64,000 nucleotides of DNA. It comes from an uncultured Nitrospirales bacterium. GTDB lineage: Bacteria; Nitrospirota; Nitrospiria; Nitrospirales; UBA8639. The translations under genes and the position numbers were made by a program. Positions within the stretch are counted from its first letter, which is position 1, and the number at the start of each line of letters is the position of its first letter. Positions 48,060-56,843 of this stretch are shown here, one piece after another. The stretch is taken from NCBI GenBank assembly GCA_951812745.1, contig OX638327.1, positions 1,539,914-1,603,913 of the forward strand, read 5' to 3'. A model generated the notes under the pieces. It was given only the letters and a program-made list of their open reading frames with translations, made no database searches and was not told the DNA's origin.

Positions 48060-50690
48060 ATGGAGACGAACTCGGCGGCGGACACCCAGATCCCGCAGAA
48101 GTTGCAGGCTCTCTTGGACCGGTTGAATCGCCCGATTCAATCGGCCTATGAAAATCGGGGAAACCCGATCTCATCCACGACACAACTTGATACGTTCGTT
48201 TCAATGCACATCGTCGACGCCTTGCGGAACACGGTGTTTCCGCCTCGCGTCGAAGCGGAATTATTGGTCCTGCGATTCTTGTTTCAGGAGCAGGGAAATT
48301 CGGCACGGACCCCGAACCGATTAGAGACGGCCAAGCGGGTCCTGGATCGTTTATCCACCATGGCGCGTCAGCAGACTTCCGATTCCTCGCCGGGTTCGGA
48401 TTCCAACACGGATCGCAAGGTTTTGCCCGATCAAGGCGAGTCGCAGGCCTCGAAAAAGCCCCGTGGCGCATCGAACCGCGCGTTACACGAGACGGACGTC
48501 CGGTTTGCCAAAGGGGTCGGCCCCAAACGTGCGTTGTTACTGGAAAAATTGGGAATCCGCACGATTGAGGATGCCTTGTGGTTTTTACCGTGGCGGTATG
48601 AAGACCGCTCTCGCATCGTGTCCATCTCGCAATTGGTCCCCGGCGAGAAAGCCACGATTGCCGGAACCATCCATCACGCCAAGCTCCGCCGGACGCGACG
48701 ACGGAATATGACCCTGTTTACGATGTCGGTTCATGATGAAACCGGTGCCGTGGAAGTCGTGTTCTTCAACCAGCATTATCTCGAAGGCCTGCTCCAGAAC
48801 GGGTTGCGGGTGGTGCTCAGCGGTCCCGTGGTGGCGCACCCTCGGAAGGCCGGGCTCCAGATGAGGACTCCACAGTATGAGGTGGTGGATGAGGATGAGG
48901 ATCTGCTGCTCCACGTCGGACGCATCGTGCCGGTGTATCATGAAACGCGTGGCCTGAGTTCCCGGCATCTTCGCCGGATCCTGTGGGGCCTACTGGAAGA
49001 GTACGGCTCCGGCTTGCAAGACCCGCTGCCCTCGCGTCTCCTGCGGCAGCACCGGTGGCCCTCGCTGGATGCGGCCATCGCGTCTCTCCATTTTCCCGGC
49101 AACGGTGCGGAGCTGTCCTTACTCAACGACTGGAAAACGCCGGCGCATCACCGGTTGGCCTTTGAAGAAGGTTTCCTGTTGCAACTGGCGTTGGCATTGC
49201 GACAACGCATGAATCAATCAACGGTGCCCGGTATTGCCTTCCGGCTCACCGGGACGTTCACCGCACCCTTGCGGAAGCAATTGCCGTTTCGACTCACGGA
49301 AGCCCAGCAACGGGTCATGGTCGAGATCGAAGCCGATATGCGAGGCCCGCACCCCATGAACCGGCTGCTCCAAGGAGACGTGGGATCGGGAAAAACCATC
49401 GTGGCCCTGCATGCCATGTTGGCGGCCTGTGGGGACGGGTATCAGGCCGCCTTGATGGCTCCGACCGAGATCCTGGCGGAACAACACGTGTTGACCATCC
49501 GGCCCTACCTCGAATCACTTGATATATCCGTCGCCTTTTTGACCGGAGGGACGTCCCTAAAAGAGCGGGCCGCGGTCTTGGAACGTATCGCCGCGGGAGA
49601 CGTACAACTCGTCGTGGGGACGCACGCCCTGCTGGAACAGGACGTGCAATTCGCCAAGTTGGGTATCGTCGTTGTGGATGAACAACATAAGTTCGGCGTG
49701 CTGCAGCGGGGGAAACTTCGAGAAAAAGCCCTGCACCCAGATGTTCTGGTGATGACCGCCACCCCGATACCCCGCACCCTGGCCATGACCATCTATGGAG
49801 ACCTCGACGTATCCGTCATCGACGAGTTGCCAGCCGGGCGCAAACCCATCCAGACGCGAGTCTTTCGCCACAACGCGCGGCCCAGGGCCTACGAGTTGGT
49901 GCGGAAGGAAGTCAACGCGGGGCGGCAGGCTTACATCGTGTATCCGTTGGTGGAAGAATCCGAAAAGCTCGACCTCGAAGCGGTCATGCAGGCGGCGGAG
50001 CGCTTGCGGGAAACGGAGTTCCCCGGGATGAGCGTGGGCATTCTCCATGGACGCATGAAGTCAGCGGAGAGAGCCGGGATCATGAAGGCGTTTCGGGCGG
50101 GAGACGTGCAAATTCTGGTCGCCACGACCGTCATCGAAGTGGGCGTGGACGTGCCCAATGCCACGGTGATGGTGATCGAGCATGCCGACCGGTTTGGATT
50201 GGCCCAACTGCACCAACTTCGTGGGCGGGTCGGGCGCGGTGCGCAACGTTCCTTCTGTTTTCTGATCAGTTCGGCGGGCAGGCGTCAGAATCAAGGGCCT
50301 GACGTGCCCATCGGGCAGGGAGCGCAGGGTCCGGTTTTGCCGTTCTTCGAGGAGCCGGCCGCGGAGCGCACGCGCATGCAAACCGGGCCGACGCACACTG
50401 CCGAGCAGCGACTGAAAGCCATGGTGCAGTCCTCCGATGGGTTTGCGATCGCCGAACAGGATCTCTGCATCCGTGGCCCGGGTGAAATGTTGGGAACCCG
50501 GCAATCGGGAATCCCTGAATTTCGAGTCATGAACCTGGTTCGGGATGCCACGGTGTTGGAACAGGCCCGGCAAGAGGCGTTTGCCCTGATGAACCGGGAT
50601 CCGGAGTTGGCTCATCCGGACCATCAATTGCTCAAAGCCACCGTGTTGCGGAGATGGCAAACCAAATTGGATCTGGGATCGATCGGATAG
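48060..50690 (+). CDS. recG: ATP-dependent DNA helicase RecG
   Basis: Remodels stalled replication forks and Holliday junctions. About 876 residues. The first 145 or so form a poorly conserved extension; then come the wedge domain (FAKGVGPKRALLLEKLGI, FLPWRYEDRS), helicase motifs I (LLQGDVGSGKT), Ia (APTEILAEQH), II (VVVDEQHKFG), III (MTATPIPRTL) and VI (QLRGRVGRG), and the TRG region (GPGEMLGTRQSG). An insertion of roughly 35 residues lies between FCFLISSA and EQRLKAM. Start at 48060 (METNSAAD) is a best guess; a TTG at 48021 is in frame. Confidence 0.95.
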   Translation: METNSAADTQIPQKLQALLDRLNRPIQSAYENRGNPISSTTQLDTFVSMHIVDALRNTVFPPRVEAELLVLRFLFQEQGNSARTPNRLETAKRVLDRLSTMARQQTSDSSPGSDSNTDRKVLPDQGESQASKKPRGASNRALHETDVRFAKGVGPKRALLLEKLGIRTIEDALWFLPWRYEDRSRIVSISQLVPGEKATIAGTIHHAKLRRTRRRNMTLFTMSVHDETGAVEVVFFNQHYLEGLLQNGLRVVLSGPVVAHPRKAGLQMRTPQYEVVDEDEDLLLHVGRIVPVYHETRGLSSRHLRRILWGLLEEYGSGLQDPLPSRLLRQHRWPSLDAAIASLHFPGNGAELSLLNDWKTPAHHRLAFEEGFLLQLALALRQRMNQSTVPGIAFRLTGTFTAPLRKQLPFRLTEAQQRVMVEIEADMRGPHPMNRLLQGDVGSGKTIVALHAMLAACGDGYQAALMAPTEILAEQHVLTIRPYLESLDISVAFLTGGTSLKERAAVLERIAAGDVQLVVGTHALLEQDVQFAKLGIVVVDEQHKFGVLQRGKLREKALHPDVLVMTATPIPRTLAMTIYGDLDVSVIDELPAGRKPIQTRVFRHNARPRAYELVRKEVNAGRQAYIVYPLVEESEKLDLEAVMQAAERLRETEFPGMSVGILHGRMKSAERAGIMKAFRAGDVQILVATTVIEVGVDVPNATVMVIEHADRFGLAQLHQLRGRVGRGAQRSFCFLISSAGRRQNQGPDVPIGQGAQGPVLPFFEEPAAERTRMQTGPTHTAEQRLKAMVQSSDGFAIAEQDLCIRGPGEMLGTRQSGIPEFRVMNLVRDATVLEQARQEAFALMNRDPELAHPDHQLLKATVLRRWQTKLDLGSIG

Positions 50691-50696
50691 AAGCCG

Positions 50697-51629
50697 ATGC
50701 GAGTCGCGGGTATTGACATCGGCACCCTCACCTGCCGGTTATTGGTGGGGGAGGTTTCTCCCAAAGGCCCGCTTCACACGATCCGTTCGGAACGGAAAAT
50801 TCTGCGTTTGGGCGAAGGGGTGGACCGGACCGGACGGCTCAAACCCGAAGCCATGTCACGCGTGATCGAGACGATTCGGGAGTGGAAAACGATCATCGAG
50901 AGCCATGGCGTCGAGCGCTATACGGCCGTGGCCACGAGTGCCGTGCGGGAAGCCGGAAATCGTGAAAAATTTCTGGATCGGGTCAGACGGGAAACGGGCG
51001 TCGAGATGGAAGTCATCGATGGAGAGGAGGAAGCGCGACGAACCTTCCTGGGGATTCGATCCGGCCTGCCGGACGTTCGGGAGCTCCTGGGCTTGGATAT
51101 CGGGGGCGGGAGTACGGAATTCATCGCGAGCCGGCCCGGGGAGCCCCTCAAGATGACGTCGATTGACATGGGAGTGGTTCGATTGACGGAGCGGGTGTTA
51201 CAGAGTGATCCGCCTCGTATCGAGGAAATTCACAGAGCGGAAACCTTGATCCGGGACCTCACCCGCCGTGCTCGACGGGAGATCGGAGACGTCACGGGAC
51301 TGACCCTTGTGGGTACCGCCGGCACGATCACTTCGTTGGCGGCGATCGCTCAAGAGCTTCACACCTATGATCCCGCGCGAATTCAGAATTACGTATTGGA
51401 GCTTTCGGTGATTCGGTGTATCGAGCGCGACGTGTTCAGCAAAACGCAATCGGACCGGGTCGGGATGCCCGGCTTGGAAGCGGGCCGCGAAGGCATCATT
51501 GCCGCGGGCGTGCTTATCCTTCGTTGCGTGATGGAAGAGTTGAACGCCGTACGGTGCGTGGTGAGCGAGTACGGGTTGCGGGAGGGCGTCCTGGTGCACC
51601 TCGCTCGGTCTTCTCGGACGCCCCCATAG
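50697..51629 (+). CDS. Ppx/GppA family phosphatase
   Basis: 310 residues of the ASKHA fold. Motifs GIDIGTLTCRLLVGEV at the start and LGLDIGGGSTEFI near residue 137, plus LTLVGTAGTITSLAA. The family contains exopolyphosphatase and pppGpp phosphohydrolase; this short form has only the catalytic domain, so which substrate it uses cannot be told. It starts 6 bp after recG and is probably co-transcribed. Confidence 0.9.
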   Translation: MRVAGIDIGTLTCRLLVGEVSPKGPLHTIRSERKILRLGEGVDRTGRLKPEAMSRVIETIREWKTIIESHGVERYTAVATSAVREAGNREKFLDRVRRETGVEMEVIDGEEEARRTFLGIRSGLPDVRELLGLDIGGGSTEFIASRPGEPLKMTSIDMGVVRLTERVLQSDPPRIEEIHRAETLIRDLTRRARREIGDVTGLTLVGTAGTITSLAAIAQELHTYDPARIQNYVLELSVIRCIERDVFSKTQSDRVGMPGLEAGREGIIAAGVLILRCVMEELNAVRCVVSEYGLREGVLVHLARSSRTPP

Positions 51630-51658
51630 GGAAAGGGGTGGCGACACCCCCTTTCCCT
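51628..51658. terminator. Hairpin after the ppx-like gene
   Basis: AGGGAAAGGGGTG (51628-51640) pairs with CACCCC.CTTTCCCT (51645-51658) with one bulged C and a GCGA loop. The stem overlaps the stop codon. No T tract follows on either side, so termination strength is uncertain; placed between convergent transcripts. Confidence 0.5.
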
Positions 51659-51667
51659 TCTCCATCA

Positions 51668-51933
51668 TCAGCGAACCAGTTTGTCATAATCAGCATGACT
51701 GCCAATCCAGAACCAGAGTACGCCTTCAGGAACCTCTCCCCAAGAACGCGATAGTGCAGTCCCATACGAGCGGAACGAAATCTCCCAAGTTCTTTGAAAG
51801 CTAACGACGGATGGGCCGGATTCGTTTTGAGCAAAGAGAACTTCTGATCGGCTAATGCTTGAAGAGCCTGGGGTAGCGCATGGGAGCAAGCCCAAAATTC
51901 TGGAGAGGCGAAATGCTTCAAAGTGGGGAGCAA
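51668..51933 (-). pseudogene. RelE/ParE-like toxin, frameshifted
   Basis: The N-terminal part (start at 51933) reads LQALADQKFSLLKTNPAHPSL then RSARMGLHYRVLG, typical of small RelE-superfamily toxins. The expected end, EVPEGVLWFWIGSHADYDKL, is present but in another frame and ends at 51668. The shift lies at the GGGG run at 51738-51741; one extra G would restore a product with family spacing. As given, the N-terminal frame runs on to 51514 with unrelated residues. It may be a real inactivating deletion or a homopolymer error. It overlaps the antitoxin by 16 bp. Confidence 0.75.
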
Positions 51934-52118
51934 GTCCCGGAATGGAAGGATTGAACTCCTTGGTCCGCCAGCGCATCCAGTTTGCCAGCTTGGATAGTTT
52001 CTTCAATTTGCCGGTCCCATGCTTCCGCGTCAAATTCGATCAACCATTTGCGAAAAGCGTCGAGTTCAGGAGGCGAGAGAGCCGACACTTCCTGTTGAAT
52101 TTTTTCAACGTTTCTCAT
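51918..52118 (-). CDS. Antitoxin partner of the RelE-like toxin
   Basis: 66 residues, MRNVEKIQQEVSALSPPELD, followed by FRKWLIEFDAEAWDRQIEE and KLDALADQ. This pattern is common in small antitoxins coded just before RelE-like toxins with the WFWIGSHAEYD ending. The frame is intact, has a GGAGGAG ribosome binding site, and overlaps the toxin start. Probably binds the toxin and the shared promoter. Confidence 0.75.
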   Translation of the reverse strand: MRNVEKIQQEVSALSPPELDAFRKWLIEFDAEAWDRQIEETIQAGKLDALADQGVQSFHSGTCSPL

Positions 52119-52296
52119 GAGATTCGACTCCTCCTGTTCTCAACGAATACTACAAGCCAGCAGCATGTGCTCTCATCGTGACGGGAGAGACGGCTCACCG
52201 TTGACGATGTCTGGCCGGGGAGTCGCCCGAGGTCAGGCCAGCCTGAAGCGATACCGCATTCAATGAGCAACCCTCGCATACCCGGTGCTTTCCGCA

Positions 52297-52533
52297 TTAC
52301 GCGCGCACGCAATCACGGAGACGCCGTAGATCTTTTCCCCTCTGGAGTGCCAGGCGTTCGGCCGTCTGGGCTCCCCATTGGCGAAGGCGTCGCCAGTGAC
52401 GCGAGGCCACGTCCTGATTCAAGGCATCGCGAACGAGATCCGTTCGTGTACGGACCTCTTCCTTGGCGATCCGTTCGGTTTCACAGAGGGCCTTGGGTCT
52501 ACCGACGACCGTTCGTCTTATGACGGCCGGCAA
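52297..52533 (-). CDS. Degenerate ribbon-helix-helix antitoxin-like protein
   Basis: 78 residues. The middle (TERIAKEEVRTRTDLVRDAL) and HWRRLRQWGAQTAERL match the helix regions of RHH-type antitoxins such as those paired with PIN toxins. The first beta strand is poorly kept and the end (QRGKDLRRLRDCVRA) does not look like a family C-terminus; a frame shift near 52330 could explain this. No toxin is recognisable in 52119-52296, which otherwise holds nothing I can name. Confidence 0.4.
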   Translation of the reverse strand: MPAVIRRTVVGRPKALCETERIAKEEVRTRTDLVRDALNQDVASRHWRRLRQWGAQTAERLALQRGKDLRRLRDCVRA

Positions 52534-52548
52534 AACGGCTGATGTTCG

Positions 52549-52944
52549 TTACGCGGCCCCGCGAGCCTGATCCACACTCCACGTGCCCGATCCTTGTGCC
52601 GAGATGAACAGGAAGGCGAAGCAATACATGATGGCCAAGTCTCCCTGGTTCACAAGCGGAAAAAACGCCTGTGTCCCATGAGCCATCCAATACGCCGCGG
52701 CCATCAACCCGCTGCACAAGAAGGCCGCCCACCGCGTAAACAAGCCGACCACGACCAGCAGGCCGCCGATCAATTCAATGGGACCGGCGATCGGGACCAC
52801 AAATGGCGGCATTTGCTCTGCGATGGGAGCGGGGATGGGAATGGGAAAGGCAAAGAGTTTTTGTGCGCCATGAAACAGAAACGTCAGTCCCGTGAAGATT
52901 CTCAACAAGGCATACGTTTGGTTCGTGTACGCTTGCATGAACAT
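52549..52944 (-). CDS. DoxX family membrane protein
   Basis: 131 residues with four predicted transmembrane helices and the DoxX pattern LLRIFTGLTFLFHGAQKLF at the start and PIELIGGLLVVVGLFTRWAAF in the middle. DoxX-like proteins are linked to sulfur or redox homeostasis in membranes, but the role varies. AAGGAGGTG ribosome binding site upstream. It stands alone. Bases 52945-53232 upstream hold no gene I can support. Confidence 0.85.
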   Translation of the reverse strand: MFMQAYTNQTYALLRIFTGLTFLFHGAQKLFAFPIPIPAPIAEQMPPFVVPIAGPIELIGGLLVVVGLFTRWAAFLCSGLMAAAYWMAHGTQAFFPLVNQGDLAIMYCFAFLFISAQGSGTWSVDQARGAA

Positions 52945-53232
52945 TCTGACACCTCCTTTGAAGGCTCAACGACCGATTGGGGCGGAAAGACGTTCCGGCC
53001 TTGAGATAGGGTGGGTTTGTTGATCCGATGCATGGGTTCGTCAAGGCTTACTGCCGCACCGGCATTGGGGACAACGAGTGCGAAATCGAACTCCCGCGGA
53101 ATGCATCGACCGTGAACCACACGGCGACGCACATCCTGCATCATACCGCATCTTGCCGTTCAATGCATCCCTTTCTTGGCACCTGATCGGGAATTGAATC
53201 GGGGGAACGGTGCGCGACTCGTCCGGCATCGG

Positions 53233-53631
53233 TTACAAGGGAACCTTGGGCGGCTGGGACATCGAGCGAAACGACAGAATCCGGCGTTTACCTTCGGAGT
53301 CGAGTTGAATGATCAATTCGACGGCGGTCCCCTTTCTCAGGGCCCGCAAATCCACGATGGATTCCGAGGCGCGTGGATGCACCGCCAGCATGGCCTCACC
53401 GGGAACCGGGTGCCATCCCATTTCGAATGACGGATCGCCGGAGCGTTGATGCCAATTCAACCAGAGGACCGGTCCGTCAAAGTCAATATAGCGAATGGTG
53501 CCCCGGATACCCGTGGGCTTCGTAAAGTTCAGAACATCCGTCAGAAAGGTATCCAGGGGATGAGGCTCGGTTTGATGCTGCGCCCACGTCGGAGCAGGAG
53601 CCAAGCCAATCAGAAACACCAAGACCAGCAT
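53233..53631 (-). CDS. Secreted protein of unknown function
   Basis: About 132 residues from Met at 53631: a signal peptide (MLVLVFLIGLAPAPTWAQ) and a mature domain of about 115 residues with many beta-strand-like segments (GIRGTIRYIDFDGPVLWLNW, GTAVELIIQLDSEGKRRILSF). I do not recognise a family; the core looks like a small OB or barrel fold. An earlier ATG at 53688 would add 19 basic residues before the signal; neither start has a clear ribosome binding site. Confidence 0.6.
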   Translation of the reverse strand: MLVLVFLIGLAPAPTWAQHQTEPHPLDTFLTDVLNFTKPTGIRGTIRYIDFDGPVLWLNWHQRSGDPSFEMGWHPVPGEAMLAVHPRASESIVDLRALRKGTAVELIIQLDSEGKRRILSFRSMSQPPKVPL

Positions 53632-53719
53632 TCCTTTATGAAGGAGGGGGGGATCTATGTGTCCCCCCGGTCTTTTGTCTTGTCTCATGTCTTTCGGCCT
53701 GAATGCCCGCCGCATGTAC

Positions 53720-54598
53720 TTAGCATACACGTTTTTGAGTGACGGTTCCTGCGTTAAACCCTTCCCGGCTCACGCCCACCCGCTCATGGCTCCCAAACAC
53801 GCGACGGAACACGTCCACGATTTCATGAAATTTCTCTAACGTCGTCCATTCGTCATAGTCTGCCTCCCGTAACAACCTGGGAAGCGCCGTCCGGTTCGTC
53901 CGTTGCCCCTCTTTGCTCCCATCCCCGAGCAGGTAATGATCCAGGATGACCCGCGTGCAGGCCTGCTCCAATTCACCGGCAAATCGCCGGGGATCATCCA
54001 ACGGCAACAAGGGACTCACCGTCGCCACCGAGTCCAACCCTGCGGCTCGCAGGGTGTGCAGGGCCTGAATCCGGGAATGGGGCGAATAGGCTTGATTCGG
54101 AAACGGGGCCGGCAGTTTTGGTTTATCCGTTTCCACCGTAATATGAACGCGCACGTCGCACTGCTGCTGAAGTTGCTGCAAAAGAGAAAGATCCTCGACC
54201 ACCAACGGCGTATGCGACTGAATGGCCAGAAGATCAGGCGGTCGATCCACCATGGCTTCGAGCAGTTCCCGTGTGCGCCGCAGAGTCCGTTCCTGCGGCG
54301 GATACGGCTCGGTTACGCTGGACATGAAAATCCTGATGGGCTTGGGGTCGCCGGAGGTCTTCAGCCGGTCATACTGCGTACAATAGGCCTGCACGGCTCC
54401 TTCCTTGACGTCCAAGAACCGCCCCCACGTCCGTCCCCGCACGTGATAGGGGTTCCACTGAGCATAGCAGTACACCCCGCACAGCGTGTTGCCGAGCGCA
54501 CAGCCCCGATACAGATTGATGGTATGAGTATACCCTTGACCCAAAAATCCACCCGTGGGATTGAGAATCGTTTTGCACGGAATGGCGGTGGGTTCCAT
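53720..54598 (-). CDS. SplB-like radical SAM protein
   Basis: 292 residues related to COG1533 (spore photoproduct lyase-like). The iron-sulfur region reads LYRGCALGNTLCGVYCYAQW: Cys33, Cys40 and Cys44, a CX6CX3C pattern instead of the usual CX3CX2C. Later segments (FMSSVTEPYPPQE, HITVETDK, HSRIQALHTLRAAGL) are typical. The organism is not a spore former by this evidence, so true photoproduct repair is unlikely; the substrate is unknown. Confidence 0.8.
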   Translation of the reverse strand: MEPTAIPCKTILNPTGGFLGQGYTHTINLYRGCALGNTLCGVYCYAQWNPYHVRGRTWGRFLDVKEGAVQAYCTQYDRLKTSGDPKPIRIFMSSVTEPYPPQERTLRRTRELLEAMVDRPPDLLAIQSHTPLVVEDLSLLQQLQQQCDVRVHITVETDKPKLPAPFPNQAYSPHSRIQALHTLRAAGLDSVATVSPLLPLDDPRRFAGELEQACTRVILDHYLLGDGSKEGQRTNRTALPRLLREADYDEWTTLEKFHEIVDVFRRVFGSHERVGVSREGFNAGTVTQKRVC

Positions 54599-54673
54599 GG
54601 GGGGCGTTCACGAGGATTGCTCAAAACGTATTTCACGTATACTCTAGCAGAATGGAGGTTGGATGAACCACCA

Positions 54674-55132
54674 ATGAAACGATTGTCCGTGATCACGATG
54701 CTCCTGGGGGTCTTGGCTCTATCCTCGCCGGCGGTGCAGGCCGCGGACCACTGCCCGGTAAACCTGTCCCACCTCGGCGAAGAAATGGACGCGTTACTCA
54801 AAGGCGTGCACGTCAAGGAATTCAAACGCACGATGCGCTCCGTCTTGCAGGCGTCCATCCCCCAGGCCATTCAGCGGGCCGACGGGATCAAGGAGCAAAT
54901 TGTCTTTCTTCAGAAAGAAATTCAACACCAGGTCCGGGTGGAAAAAAGTGCCGACTTCATTGCCCGCGACGTTTCGAAAAATTTGGACGGGCCCCTGAAG
55001 CCTTGTAAGCGAAGGGAAAAAGGCGGGTATTGCAACACCGTGGAGCGGTACTATATGGCGAAGGCCGCCAACCTGGCGAATCGGGCGTTTCTCAAAGCAC
55101 TGGAATGTTACCAGCGTCAGGGCTATCACTAG
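54674..55132 (+). CDS. Small secreted protein with four cysteines, unknown
   Basis: 152 residues. Signal peptide MKRLSVITMLLGVLALSSPAVQA, then a mostly helical mature part. Cys residues lie at the mature N-terminus (DHCPVNL), in KPCKRR and GGYCNTV, and near the end (LECYQRQ), suited to two disulfides in the periplasm. I do not recognise the family. The open frame extends far upstream across the radical SAM gene, but only this start gives a signal peptide. Confidence 0.65.
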   Translation: MKRLSVITMLLGVLALSSPAVQAADHCPVNLSHLGEEMDALLKGVHVKEFKRTMRSVLQASIPQAIQRADGIKEQIVFLQKEIQHQVRVEKSADFIARDVSKNLDGPLKPCKRREKGGYCNTVERYYMAKAANLANRAFLKALECYQRQGYH

Positions 55133-55259
55133 CGACCCGCCGTCCTTCGGCACGCTTACTCTCCCATATAGGAAAAAATCTCTGGCAACACGACTCCCGA
55201 CAGGTTTCATCGTACATACCCATCCGGGAGATCCCAGGCTCTTGTGAGGGTTTTTCCCC

Positions 55260-56423
55260 TTACGACGAGGGAACTTGCTGCGGCCGGGCTGGCGCGGGAA
55301 ACGGAAACGTCTCGGGGTTTCCAAAGGGCAGCGCTTCGACGTAGAGCGAGGTCGAGGGGAATGCAAACGCGACGCCGTGGCCTTCGACAATGTCTTTGAC
55401 CTTGTAGGCCAGGCGCTCCTTACAGGCCAGCCATTCCCCCCAGTCCGTGGTCTTGGTAAAACAGTACACCATGATATTGATACTGGACGCGTCAAAGGCA
55501 TCCACGAAGACAAACGTCTTGGTTCGTGCGGGATCCGTTTCAAAGTCCTCGTGGGATTTCACGTATTCCAGAATGTCCTGCACGATCATCCGCAGTTGAT
55601 CCCGGGTCGTGCGATATTCGACTCCGATGATCCAATAAATTCGTCGATTCGTCATGCGGGAAAAATTCACCAGCGCTTCACCCGCCAACCGCGAGTTGGG
55701 AATGGTCACCAGGGCTTTGTCGAACTGTCGAATCTTGGTGGCGCGAAAGCCGATGTCCTCGACCAGCCCGTCCACGTCCGGGGTGCGAATCCAATTGCCC
55801 TTTTCGAACATGCGATCCAGGAAGATGGTCAGCCCCGCAAACAAATTCGCGATGAACTCGCGTGCGCCCAAGGCCACGGCCATGCCGATCAGTCCCAAAC
55901 TGCCCAGCAGTGCCGCCACGTTGAATCCCCATTCCTGAAACACGGCCGCGATCCCCAGGCAGATGACGACGAATTTGGCCAGCTTCACGAAGAAGCCCTT
56001 CATGGTGTCGCGCATGCTCGAACTGCCCAGGATGGCAATCCCGCGATCCATGAACGAGGACAAGGGATCGATTGATCGAAAGAGCAACCAGAACAACGTC
56101 AGTGAGATCAGGGATCGAATGAACGTGTCGAACGTGGCGCCGACGGTCTCGGACATGGGGAGGACCTGACCGGCCAGGTAGAACCCCACGGCCACAAACC
56201 CGAATTCCAAGGGCTTTTCCACGGCGTGGAGCACCATGTCATCCAGTTTCGATTCGGTCTTCTTGGTCAGGGTCCGGAGGGAGGACACCACAAACCGGAA
56301 AAATACCCGGCGCAGGCCCAGAAAGGCCAGGAACACGAGAATGGCCGTCACGACTTGACCCAGGCTGACCCCGAGTACGCCCGTTTGCCATACCTCAGCG
56401 ACGTGTGTGCCGAAATCCATCAT
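55260..56423 (-). CDS. MscS-type mechanosensitive channel
   Basis: 387 residues with about four N-terminal transmembrane segments and the pore helix GLIGMAVALGAREFIANLFAGL, followed by the beta domain (GNWIRTPDVDGLVEDIGFRATKIRQFDKALVTIPNS) and the alpha/beta C-terminal domain. Releases solutes on hypo-osmotic shock. It follows ydbL by 47 bp and may be the last gene of the ydbH-ynbE-ydbL transcript. Confidence 0.92.
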   Translation of the reverse strand: MMDFGTHVAEVWQTGVLGVSLGQVVTAILVFLAFLGLRRVFFRFVVSSLRTLTKKTESKLDDMVLHAVEKPLEFGFVAVGFYLAGQVLPMSETVGATFDTFIRSLISLTLFWLLFRSIDPLSSFMDRGIAILGSSSMRDTMKGFFVKLAKFVVICLGIAAVFQEWGFNVAALLGSLGLIGMAVALGAREFIANLFAGLTIFLDRMFEKGNWIRTPDVDGLVEDIGFRATKIRQFDKALVTIPNSRLAGEALVNFSRMTNRRIYWIIGVEYRTTRDQLRMIVQDILEYVKSHEDFETDPARTKTFVFVDAFDASSINIMVYCFTKTTDWGEWLACKERLAYKVKDIVEGHGVAFAFPSTSLYVEALPFGNPETFPFPAPARPQQVPSS

Positions 56424-56470
56424 GGTGGCCCGTTATGACGGAGAGGAAAGGGAGGGTTGCCGGCCGTGTG

Positions 56471-56824
56471 TTATTTTTTGGTCCATTTTCCGGATGGAAG
56501 CTGGATGAAATGCCCCGGTCGGGTTTTCTTGATAGCGGTTTTTCCCGCCAGGACCTCCACGGTTTGAAGACTGGTCGCGTTCCGTTTGGCAATGCCTCGA
56601 TATTTCTGCTTGCGTTTCTGGTTCACGTCCTTCATCAGAGCCTGGACTTCCCGTGACCCTTTTCCCGAGACGATACCCAGGTAGCCCGATGAGGTTTCTC
56701 CGACCAACCCCTTGGCCTTGGCTTCCCCCAAGGTTAACGCCCAAAGACTGGTCGGTGCTCCGAGCAGTACCACCAGCAGGATCATGAAAGCGAGACATCG
56801 CGTGGGTCGCATGTTCATCTGCAT
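56471..56824 (-). CDS. ydbL: YdbL-like periplasmic protein (DUF1318)
   Basis: About 117 residues from Met at 56824: signal peptide (MRPTRCLAFMILLVVLLGAP) and the family core LTLGEAKAKGLVGETSSGYLG and VNQKRKQKYRGIAKRNATSL. In E. coli YdbL is thought to act as a chaperone or regulator for the YdbH-YnbE bridge. A GAGGGAG ribosome binding site supports this start. Confidence 0.87.
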   Translation of the reverse strand: MQMNMRPTRCLAFMILLVVLLGAPTSLWALTLGEAKAKGLVGETSSGYLGIVSGKGSREVQALMKDVNQKRKQKYRGIAKRNATSLQTVEVLAGKTAIKKTRPGHFIQLPSGKWTKK

Positions 56825-56843
56825 CACCGGCACTCCCTCATGT

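Noticed and set aside
52945-53232. Short frames with a CPQC motif at 53041-53229 on the minus strand
   Set aside because: The motif is isolated, there is no ribosome binding site and no conserved domain around it.
53903-54673. Upstream extension of the small secreted protein frame across the radical SAM gene
   Set aside because: It is antisense to a well-supported gene; the signal peptide marks the real start at 54674.
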